NCBI GenBank assembly: GCA_023251415.1
Contig: JAHEYX010000009.1
Location: 1-21,197, forward strand
Length of the DNA stretch: 21,197 nt
Direction: 5' to 3'
Source: Chitinophagales bacterium
Lineage (GTDB): Bacteria > Bacteroidota > Bacteroidia > Chitinophagales > CAIODY01
Below the pieces are notes generated by a model. It was not told the DNA's origin. It ran no database searches and saw only the letters and a list, made by a program, of their open reading frames with translations. Both the position numbers and the translations under genes were made by a program. Positions 15,501 to 21,197 of the stretch are shown one piece after another (the first letter of the stretch is position 1; each line of letters begins with the position of its first letter).

Positions 15501-16145
15501 ATGCTACGAATTGAACAATTTATTTGCAATCCTTTTCAAGAGAACACCTATTTAATCTATAATGAACAAAAGGAATGCTTTGTTATTGATCCGGGTTGTT
15601 ATAACACACAAGAACAAGCTGATCTTTTAAATTATATTCAATCCAACCAGTTGCAAGTAATGGCTATAGTGAATACACATTGCCATATTGACCATGTTTT
15701 TGGGGTAAATTATCTAGTTGAAAACTTAGCCGTACCCTTTAAAATTCACCCTGCTGAACTGCCGGTTTTATTAGCGGCACCTGAGGTTGGGCAACGTTTT
15801 GGCGTTCATTGCCCGCCAATAACAAGTACCCCTGAATATATTACACAAGCCGATAAATTAAAGCTTGGCAACTACACTTTTGAAATTCGATTTACACCCG
15901 GTCATTCGCCCGGAAGTATAAGCTTTTATCAAGCAGAATCGAAATGGTTAATAAGTGGTGATGTATTATTTCAAGGCAGTATTGGCCGAACTGATTTGCC
16001 CGGTGGCAGCTTTGAAACATTGGAGCAAAGCATACGGAATGAATTGTATACCCTGCCGGATGATACTACGGTGTTTAGTGGACACGGCCCAACAACAACC
16101 ATCGGACAGGAAAAACGCACCAACCCTTTTGTAAAAGCACATTAA
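15501..16145 (+). CDS. Glyoxalase-II-like metallo-beta-lactamase-fold hydrolase (YcbL type)
   Basis: The 214-residue cytoplasmic enzyme has all the zinc-site elements of the glyoxalase II branch: THCHIDH at 59-65, H135 in TPGHSPGS, D154 in ISGDVLF, and H195 in FSGHGP. The YcbL-like IGRTDLPGGS sits at 161-170. The length is that of short YcbL-type members lacking the long C-terminal glutathione-binding region of classical GloB. It probably hydrolyses a thioester, but the substrate cannot be told from sequence. It starts at the ATG at 15501 behind an exact -7 box and is followed by the ABC exporter gene 54 bases later on the same strand. Confidence 0.9.
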   Translation: MLRIEQFICNPFQENTYLIYNEQKECFVIDPGCYNTQEQADLLNYIQSNQLQVMAIVNTHCHIDHVFGVNYLVENLAVPFKIHPAELPVLLAAPEVGQRFGVHCPPITSTPEYITQADKLKLGNYTFEIRFTPGHSPGSISFYQAESKWLISGDVLFQGSIGRTDLPGGSFETLEQSIRNELYTLPDDTTVFSGHGPTTTIGQEKRTNPFVKAH

Positions 16146-16199
16146 CCGCAGCAAGCCTTTCCTCCTTTATCTTTAATTTTTGTATCTTGTAATCATTCT

Positions 16200-18020
16200 A
16201 TGAAAAGACTTGCCCAATTAATCAGTTACCTGAAGCCTTATTTTACCAATACTTGGCTCAATATTCTGTGTAATATATTATCCATTATTTTCTCGGTATT
16301 TTCTTTAACCATGATCATACCTTTTCTGAATATTTTATTCGGGCTAACCCCAAAGGTTACGCAAAAACCGGACATGAATTATGGCGTAAGCAGTTGGGTT
16401 GACGGATTCAATTATTTCATGAGCCAAGCCATCGCGCAATATGGTGAAGTGACTACTTTAGGAATGGTTTGTATTTTGGTTATCATTGTATTCTTCTTAA
16501 AAAATTTATTTCGTTGGTTGGCAATTTATTTTTTGGCACCCGTTAGAAACGGCATCATTCGCGATTTGCGTAATGATATGTATAAAAAAATTCTGCGTTT
16601 ACCACTATCCTACTTTTCAAACGAACGCAAAGGCGATTTAATTTCACGAATCACTAATGACTTAAATGAAGTAGATACCGGCATCATAAACTTGTTGGAA
16701 AACATGATTAAAGACCCCTTGGAAGTCTTTATTTACTTGGGTTGGATGATTTACAACAGCCCTAAATTAACCATTATTGCATTTATTATTTTACCAATAA
16801 GCGGCTTTATTATTACTTCAGTTGGTAAGCCACTTAAACGTCAAGGTAAAAACGGATTATCACATTACGGTTATTTGCTGTCCTTTATCGAAGAGTCATT
16901 GTCTGGTATTCGTATTGTAAAAGCTTTCAACGGGGAGTGGTTTCAACGCATGCGATTTGTACGCGTTAATCACGAGATGTTTCGCATCAATAATCGAATC
17001 ATTCGTTTACGTGACCTGTCCTCTCCAATGAGCGAATTCCTTGGAATAACAGCCGTTGCAGCCGTTTTATACCTTGGTGGAAAGATTGTACTCGAACACC
17101 AAACCAACTTGAGTGCCTCCGGTTTTATTGCCTACATGTTGTTTTTCTCGCAGTTGATTAGCCCCATGAAATCAATATCCTATTCTTATTTTAATATACA
17201 AAAAGGATTGGCAGCACTAGATCGTGTGAATGAAATTTTGGATGCCGATGAAGTTATCGTTGAATCACAAACCCCCAAAGCATTAAACGAGTTTCAACAC
17301 CACATTGAATATAAAAATGTTTCGTTTGCTTATCAAGATGAAAAGGTGTTGAATGACATTAATGTTACAATAAAAAAAGGGAAAGTAATAGCACTGGTGG
17401 GCCCAAGCGGCTCAGGTAAATCAACCTTTGTTGACTTATTACCACGCTTTTGGGATGTTAAATCAGGTGAAATTTGCATTGATGGCATTAATATAAAAGA
17501 CCTTAAATTATTTGATTTGCGCAAACACATGGGAATCGTTTCGCAAGAAGCCATTTTGTTTAATGATACCATTTTTAACAATATTGCCTTTGGTATGCGC
17601 GACGCCAAAGAAGAAGATGTTATTGCTGCAGCTAAAGTGGCAAACGCTCACGAGTTCATTGCTCAATTGGAAAATGGTTATCAAACCAATATTGGTGAAC
17701 GTGGCAGTAAATTAAGTGGTGGACAGCGTCAACGATTAACAATTGCACGCGCTGTTATGAAAAATCCACCAATTTTAATTTTGGATGAAGCTACTTCTGC
17801 TTTAGATACAGAAAGTGAAAAGTTGGTACAAGAAGCATTGTATAAGTTAATGCAAAACCGAACTTCTATTGTAATTGCGCATCGATTGAGCACAATTCAA
17901 CATGCCGATGAAATTTGGGTATTGCAAAAAGGTAGTATAATCGAAAAAGGCACCCATGATCAACTCATGAACATGGAATCAGGATTATACAAGCGTTTGG
18001 TAGATATGCAGGCGTTTTAA
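16200..18020 (+). CDS. MsbA-type ABC transporter, fused permease and ATPase
   Basis: The 606-residue half-transporter has an N-terminal six-helix exporter domain (about 15-330) and a C-terminal ATPase. The ATPase carries Walker A GPSGSGKST at 401-409, Q-loop SQEAILFNDTI near 448-458, signature LSGGQ at 505-509, Walker B ILILDEATSALD around 525-536 with catalytic E530, and H-loop H561 in IVIAHRLST. It works as a homodimer in the inner membrane. The closest well-known relatives are MsbA-like lipid exporters, but substrate is not predictable from sequence. TATCTTGT at 16183-16190 resembles a -7 box but ends only nine bases before the ATG. The stop abuts the stop of the convergent nfu gene. Confidence 0.95.
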   Translation: MKRLAQLISYLKPYFTNTWLNILCNILSIIFSVFSLTMIIPFLNILFGLTPKVTQKPDMNYGVSSWVDGFNYFMSQAIAQYGEVTTLGMVCILVIIVFFLKNLFRWLAIYFLAPVRNGIIRDLRNDMYKKILRLPLSYFSNERKGDLISRITNDLNEVDTGIINLLENMIKDPLEVFIYLGWMIYNSPKLTIIAFIILPISGFIITSVGKPLKRQGKNGLSHYGYLLSFIEESLSGIRIVKAFNGEWFQRMRFVRVNHEMFRINNRIIRLRDLSSPMSEFLGITAVAAVLYLGGKIVLEHQTNLSASGFIAYMLFFSQLISPMKSISYSYFNIQKGLAALDRVNEILDADEVIVESQTPKALNEFQHHIEYKNVSFAYQDEKVLNDINVTIKKGKVIALVGPSGSGKSTFVDLLPRFWDVKSGEICIDGINIKDLKLFDLRKHMGIVSQEAILFNDTIFNNIAFGMRDAKEEDVIAAAKVANAHEFIAQLENGYQTNIGERGSKLSGGQRQRLTIARAVMKNPPILILDEATSALDTESEKLVQEALYKLMQNRTSIVIAHRLSTIQHADEIWVLQKGSIIEKGTHDQLMNMESGLYKRLVDMQAF

Positions 18021-18599
18021 TTAAACGGCATCAGCAACCACTTCCTTAACTTCCGGAATCATACGTTTCATCAAATTCTCGATACCTGATTTTAACGTAA
18101 TGGTACTACTTGGGCAGCCGCTGCAACTTCCTTGCAATAACACATTTACAACCCCATCATCATAGGATTTAAATTGTATGGCACCTCCGTCCATTTCAAC
18201 AGCCGGTTTAACGTAATTTTCAAGAACTTCTTTAATCTTATTGATAATGGCGCCTTCATCTCCGGTTGGAGGTGGAGGTGTTTCATCAAATGAAGTTAAA
18301 ATAACTCGACCATCTTGCACATATTTTTTTATAAAAGCTTTTAAAGAAGGAATAATATCCTCCCACAAACACTCCGGATGTTTGGTGATGGTCACAAAAT
18401 TATTCATTATAAAAACACCTTTAACAAACGGAAACCCAAACAAATCCATAGCTAATGGCGAGTTGCGTGCAGCATCGATGGTTTGATAATCAACGCTTTT
18501 TTCACTGAGCAACATGCGATTAACCACAAATTTTAATGTTTCTGGGTTCGGTGTAGATTCGGTGTATAAATCGATAGGTAATACTGTAGTGGATTCCAT
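18021..18599 (-). CDS. Nfu-type iron-sulfur cluster carrier (Nfu N-domain plus NifU C-domain)
   Basis: The 192-residue protein has the two-domain layout of mitochondrial-type Nfu proteins. The Nfu N-terminal domain covers about 8-95 (TESTPNPETLKFVVNRML at 13-30, FPFVKGVFIMNNFVTIT at 56-72), then comes a short Pro-rich linker (PPPPTGD, 108-114), then the NifU C-terminal domain with VEMDGGAI at 134-141 and the cluster-binding CSGC at 159-162. It carries or delivers a [4Fe-4S] cluster to client enzymes in the cytoplasm. The gene lies 44 bases downstream of marR on the same strand, so co-transcription is possible. Its stop abuts the ABC exporter stop. Confidence 0.94.
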   Translation of the reverse strand: MESTTVLPIDLYTESTPNPETLKFVVNRMLLSEKSVDYQTIDAARNSPLAMDLFGFPFVKGVFIMNNFVTITKHPECLWEDIIPSLKAFIKKYVQDGRVILTSFDETPPPPTGDEGAIINKIKEVLENYVKPAVEMDGGAIQFKSYDDGVVNVLLQGSCSGCPSSTITLKSGIENLMKRMIPEVKEVVADAV

Positions 18600-18606
18600 A
18601 TAATTG

Positions 18607-18618
18607 GCTTAATTAAGC
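18607..18618. repeat. 12-bp perfect palindrome upstream of nfu
   Basis: GCTTAATTAAGC is its own reverse complement and sits 8-19 bases upstream of the nfu ATG. It directly follows a one-mismatch -7 box (TATTTTTA on the minus strand, about 18622-18629). It could be a small operator or only an AT-rich coincidence. Confidence 0.3.
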
Positions 18619-18643
18619 GTGTAAAAATAGCTTGAATTTATTG

Positions 18644-19093
18644 TTAGAAACGAATTTTATCTAAAATAATATTTAATGATGCTAACTCTTCTTCATTTAA
18701 CTTCTTCATCAAATCTTGTGTTTCAACAATTGTTTGATCCATTTTGTTCATTAGTTCTACGCCTTTTTGTGTGAGATGAATGTGAACGCGTCGCTTATCA
18801 TCTTTACAAACTACGCGCGTCACAAAACCAAGTTTTTCTAATCGATCAGTAATCCGTGAGGCATCGCTCATTTTATCCATCATGCGCTCTTTAATAATAG
18901 CAACCGTTGCCGGCTGGGGCAACTGTCCGCGTATGATGCGTAAGGCATTATATTGTTGTATTGTTAAATCATACTTTTTAAAGTAGGCTTGCATGTTTGC
19001 TTGCAACCAATTGTTCGTAAAGAATATATTTAAGATGGCTCGTTCTTTACTGTTTGTAATTGCTTTTGATTTGATGGCTTGTTCAAGTTTCAT
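18644..19093 (-). CDS. MarR-family transcriptional regulator
   Basis: This 149-residue winged-helix repressor type shows the MarR pattern: N-terminal dimer helix (MKLEQAIKSKAIT...), LTIQQYNALRII at 43-54, recognition helix MSDASRITDRLEKLGFVTR at 75-93, and the wing DDKRRVHIHLTQKG at 98-111. A C-terminal dimerisation helix ends at 149. The frame extends nine codons to a TTG at 19120, but that TTG overlaps an exact -7 box (19118-19125), so I take the ATG at 19091-19093. A 17-bp perfect dyad overlaps the same box, as expected for autorepression. nfu follows downstream and the LemA cluster is divergent; either may be a target. The effector cannot be told. Confidence 0.92.
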   Translation of the reverse strand: MKLEQAIKSKAITNSKERAILNIFFTNNWLQANMQAYFKKYDLTIQQYNALRIIRGQLPQPATVAIIKERMMDKMSDASRITDRLEKLGFVTRVVCKDDKRRVHIHLTQKGVELMNKMDQTIVETQDLMKKLNEEELASLNIILDKIRF

Positions 19094-19106
19094 AGGTGAA
19101 TCGCCT

Positions 19107-19123
19107 TTTTTGTTAAACAAAAA
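19107..19123. promoter_or_regulatory. 17-bp perfect dyad, candidate MarR operator
   Basis: TTTTTGTT-A-AACAAAAA is a perfect inverted repeat with 8-base arms around one central base. It overlaps the -7 box of the marR promoter and lies 14-30 bases upstream of the marR ATG. MarR proteins typically bind dyads of about this size in their own promoters; binding here is inferred. Confidence 0.5.
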
Positions 19124-19146
19124 TAGGGCAGTTTTACTTAACCCAA
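19118..19146 (-). promoter_or_regulatory. Predicted Bacteroidota promoter for marR
   Basis: On the minus strand TATTTTTG (19118-19125) matches TAnnTTTG exactly, with TTG (19144-19146) 18 bases upstream at -33. The box ends 24 bases before the ATG at 19093 and is partly covered by the 17-bp dyad. Confidence 0.55.
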
Positions 19147-19366
19147 GCTACTATTCGCAAAAAATCGTGATTAATAATACAGCCTTCCTAAGCTCATGCT
19201 GCAAGCCATTTTAACTTAATTTAGCGCTAAAGTGCTAGTTACTATTGCAATATTGACACTTTGTCATCTTTTACGGCAGTCATTTGCTATGGCACTGCTA
19301 TTGATTCAAGCAGTAAAATCAATAATTTTTATTAATTTCAACTTTTAAATTAAACAAGCTAAAAAA
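19147..19366. promoter_or_regulatory. marR-lemA divergent intergenic region with clustered dyads
   Basis: I see no gene in this stretch. It holds a 12-bp palindrome TTTAGCGCTAAA (19220-19231), TGACA-ctt-TGTCA (19254-19266), and ACTGCT-9-AGCAGT (19294-19299 and 19309-19314). A weak -7-like TAATTTTT (19323-19330) has a TTG at 19301-19303 and may serve lemA. An A-rich leader precedes the lemA ATG. Confidence 0.4.
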
Positions 19367-19960
19367 ATGAACAAAAATCTTATCATCATTGGAGGTATTA
19401 TCGCTTTACTACTTTTGTTAGGCGGTTGCGGATATAATGGAATGGTAAAACAAGAACAAGCTGCAAAAAGTAGTTGGGCACAAGTAGAAAATCAATACCA
19501 ACGCCGTAACGATTTAATCGGTAATTTGGTGAATACCGTAAAAGGGTACGCCGATTTCGAACAAAAAACCTTGACCGATGTAATTGAAGCGCGTGCGAAT
19601 GCAACTAAAATTACGGTTAATGCCGAGGATTTATCTCCCGAAAAAATTAAAGCATTTCAACAATCGCAAGGACAGTTAAGTCAAGCTCTTGGCCGCTTAA
19701 TGGTGGTTAGTGAACAATACCCACAATTACGTGCGAGTGAGCAGTTTACGATGTTACAAGCCGAGTTGTCCGGAACTGAAAATCGCGTGGCAACTGCACG
19801 TATGGATTTTAATAATGCGGTTCAAACGTATAATTCTACCATTAAAACTTTTCCAAATGTGATTTTCTCAGGTATGATGGGATTTCATGAAAAAGGATAT
19901 TTCGAAGCTGAACAAGGCGCTGAAAAAGCTCCTAAGATTGGCAAAGATGCCTTTAAATAA
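19367..19960 (+). CDS. lemA: LemA family protein
   Basis: The 197-residue protein has one N-terminal membrane segment (about 4-20) and then a long helical domain. YNGMVKQEQAAKSSWAQVEN (23-42) and QYQRRNDLIGNLVNTVKGYA (43-62) are the LemA signature; KTLTDVIEARA follows. The family is widespread and lies at the membrane with most of the protein outside the cytoplasm; its function is unknown. The segment LLGGCG puts a Cys at position 21 in a lipobox-like setting, so it may be a lipoprotein and not simply membrane-anchored. It is followed after six bases by a TPM-domain gene and then a second one, the common LemA-TPM-TPM arrangement of Bacteroidota. Confidence 0.95.
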   Translation: MNKNLIIIGGIIALLLLLGGCGYNGMVKQEQAAKSSWAQVENQYQRRNDLIGNLVNTVKGYADFEQKTLTDVIEARANATKITVNAEDLSPEKIKAFQQSQGQLSQALGRLMVVSEQYPQLRASEQFTMLQAELSGTENRVATARMDFNNAVQTYNSTIKTFPNVIFSGMMGFHEKGYFEAEQGAEKAPKIGKDAFK

Positions 19961-19966
19961 TACACC

Positions 19967-20416
19967 ATGTTTTCTTTCTTTCGCAAAAAAAAGTACTTTA
20001 CTGATGCTGAATTAACACTCATCAAAAGCACCATCGAACAAGCAGAATCCGGCACTTCAGGTGAAATTAGGGTTTTAGTTGAAAAATCGACGGATGGTTA
20101 TGATGTATTAGATCGAGCTGCACAGCATTTTGAGAAATTAAAAATGCATAAAACAGCCCTTCGAAATGGGGTGTTGATTTATTTGGCAATGGAAGAAAAA
20201 CAGTTTGCTGTAGCCGGCGACAGTGGCATTCATCATTATGTAAAGAATGAATTTTGGGAAACCGTTAAGCTAGAGATGTTTGATTATTTAGCCGATGGAA
20301 AAACAATTGACGGAATTTGTCATGCCGTTCAAATGGTAGGCACAGAATTACAAAAATATTTCCCGCATCAGTCATCTGACCGAAATGAGCTGCCTAATGA
20401 TGTTGTAATGCGTTAA
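19967..20416 (+). CDS. TPM-domain protein without membrane segments
   Basis: The 149-residue product is a single TPM (TLP18.3/Psb32/MOLO-1) domain. Landmarks are FTDAELTLIKSTIEQAE at 11-27, SGEIRVLVE at 31-39, the central RNGVLIYLAMEEKQFAVAGDSGIH at 66-89 (the gVLiyla...faI.gD pattern), and a C-terminal helix to about 132. No signal peptide or membrane helix is visible, although the start FSFFRKKKYF is hydrophobic and basic and may lie at the inner face of the membrane. Some TPM proteins have been reported to have acid phosphatase activity; that is not shown for this type. It lies six bases after lemA and 40 bases before the second TPM gene. Confidence 0.88.
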   Translation: MFSFFRKKKYFTDAELTLIKSTIEQAESGTSGEIRVLVEKSTDGYDVLDRAAQHFEKLKMHKTALRNGVLIYLAMEEKQFAVAGDSGIHHYVKNEFWETVKLEMFDYLADGKTIDGICHAVQMVGTELQKYFPHQSSDRNELPNDVVMR

Positions 20417-20456
20417 TAGCTAAGAAATTGAACGGTCGTTAGATCCTAATATGTGT

Positions 20457-21197
20457 ATGAAAAAACTAGTGCTCTTTTTAATCGCCAGCTTGTTATTTAC
20501 AGCCTCCTTACAAGCTAAAATGGAGTTTCCGGCGCAGCCCAATCCGCCTCGTTTGGTCAATGACTTCAGCAATATTTTAAATGATGAAGAACTTGTATCC
20601 TTAGAACGACAATTGGTTGCCTTTTCTGACTCCACGGGCATACAAATCGCTGTGGTTACACTGAATGATTTAAATGGCTATGAAATTGGGGAATATGCAG
20701 TAGGACTTTTACGTGAATGGGGTATCGGGGGTAAAAAAAATAACACCGGAGTATTATTTCTAATTGCAGTTAATGAAAGAAAGCTTTATATAACTACCGG
20801 CTATGGTATGGAAGGCGCCTTGCCCGACGGTAAACTCCAATTAATCATAAACAACGAAGTAAAGCCTCAATTTAAAAATAAAGACTACTATCAGGGTATT
20901 CAAAATGGAGTGAATAGCATTATCGCGCTTTCGAAAGGCGAATACAAAGAAACCACCGTCCGCAATCTTCGAGGAAAACGTACGCCAATATGGCTTTTAG
21001 TAATAATCGTTATTTTGATATTAGTTTTCATCATGCGCAGCAATAATGGCGGCGGTACTTCTATTCACCGTGGCGGTTTTAGCGATGTTGCAAATACCCT
21101 TTTCTTAGCTTCGTTATTGAACAGTGGAAGAAGCCGTGGTGGCGATTTTGGTGGCTGGGGCGGCGGCGGAGATAGTGGTGGTTTTGGCGGCTTTGGC
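20457..21197 (+). CDS. TPM-domain membrane protein with Gly-rich tail (3' end outside window)
   Basis: The frame runs off the right edge after 247 residues. A signal peptide (1-20, ending SLQA) is followed by a TPM domain from about 27 to 162: RLVNDFSNILNDEELVSLE at 32-50, GIQIAVVTLNDLNG at 61-74, NTGVLFLIAVNERKLYITTG at 96-115, YGMEGALPDGKLQ at 116-128. A membrane helix lies at about 178-193 and then a Gly-rich tail (GGDFGGWGGGGDSGGFGG) that is still continuing at the edge. Such tails end many bacterial TPM proteins, so little is probably missing. An ATG two codons upstream (20451) is possible, but MKKLVLFL from 20457 makes the better signal peptide. The TPM domain should face the periplasm. 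Confidence 0.9.
   Translation, partial: MKKLVLFLIASLLFTASLQAKMEFPAQPNPPRLVNDFSNILNDEELVSLERQLVAFSDSTGIQIAVVTLNDLNGYEIGEYAVGLLREWGIGGKKNNTGVLFLIAVNERKLYITTGYGMEGALPDGKLQLIINNEVKPQFKNKDYYQGIQNGVNSIIALSKGEYKETTVRNLRGKRTPIWLLVIIVILILVFIMRSNNGGGTSIHRGGFSDVANTLFLASLLNSGRSRGGDFGGWGGGGDSGGFGGFG

Noticed and set aside
19094..19120. TTG start extending MarR by nine residues
   Set aside because: The TTG is part of the -7 box and operator-like dyad; MarR homologues begin near the ATG.
18993..19214. 73-codon plus-strand frame reaching into the marR-lemA gap
   Set aside because: It overlaps the marR coding region antisense and covers its promoter and dyad; the product resembles no family.
1..21197. Mobile elements, CRISPR arrays, tRNA or rRNA genes, toxin-antitoxin pairs, defence systems
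   Set aside because: No transposase, integrase, spaced direct repeats, tRNA-like cloverleaf or rRNA sequence, or defence-family proteins were recognised on either strand; the genes are conserved chromosomal types.

Overview
The window looks like a chromosomal stretch of a free-living Bacteroidota bacterium (Sphingobacteriia/Chitinophagia/Flavobacteriia-like; I cannot place it lower). The grounds are: AT-rich DNA with A-rich leaders instead of Shine-Dalgarno sites; several exact matches to the Bacteroidota -7 promoter box TAnnTTTG just upstream of starts; Bacteroidota-type families (choice-of-anchor V/PKD surface protein, DUF4271 next to a HemD-like protein, a TolB-propeller/outer-membrane-barrel giant); and Bacteroidota-flavoured versions of SerRS, PNP, Dtd and Nfu. 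I see no mobile element, CRISPR array, rRNA, tRNA or prophage. The content is mostly core metabolism plus cell-envelope genes.

Layout. 1-2220 (-): the first 740 residues of a large secreted PKD/Ig-like surface protein with a CxxCH motif near its N-terminus, cut by the window edge. 2303-2986 (-): UPF0173 metallo-beta-lactamase-fold hydrolase, divergent from 3152-4960 (+), an Omp85-type outer membrane protein with POTRA-like repeats. 4957-7599 (-): purine nucleoside phosphorylase, seryl-tRNA synthetase and D-aminoacyl-tRNA deacylase. 7673-10993 (+): SDR39U1/YfcH-type epimerase-like protein, ribose-5-phosphate isomerase B, DUF4271 membrane protein and a HemD-like protein; the last three probably form one transcription unit. 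11008-14400 (-): a 1130-residue envelope protein combining a degenerate peptidase-MA-like domain, a TolB-type propeller and an Omp85-like barrel. 14543-15169 (+): YciO-type Sua5/YrdC protein. 15170-15415 (-): small secreted very basic protein. 15501-16145 (+): glyoxalase-II-like hydrolase. 16200-18020 (+): MsbA-type ABC exporter. 18021-18599 (-): Nfu iron-sulfur scaffold, behind 18644-19093 (-), a MarR regulator. 19367-21197 (+): LemA and two TPM-domain proteins, the last cut by the window end.

Start sites. The longest reading frames for the UPF0173, Omp85 and MarR genes begin at TTG codons. For UPF0173 and MarR that TTG overlaps the predicted -7 box, and for Omp85 a -7 box lies between the TTG and a downstream ATG followed by a signal peptide. 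I therefore use the internal ATGs (2986, 3152, 19093). All four convergent gene pairs have stops overlapping, abutting or at most 14 bases apart, leaving no room for ordinary terminators.

I did not find an unmistakable new system. The best leads are the pseudo-peptidase/propeller/barrel protein, a 17-bp perfect dyad in the marR promoter beside the LemA-TPM-TPM envelope cluster, an Asn-to-Asp change at the base-recognition position of the purine nucleoside phosphorylase, and a c-type heme-like motif at the N-terminus of the surface protein.
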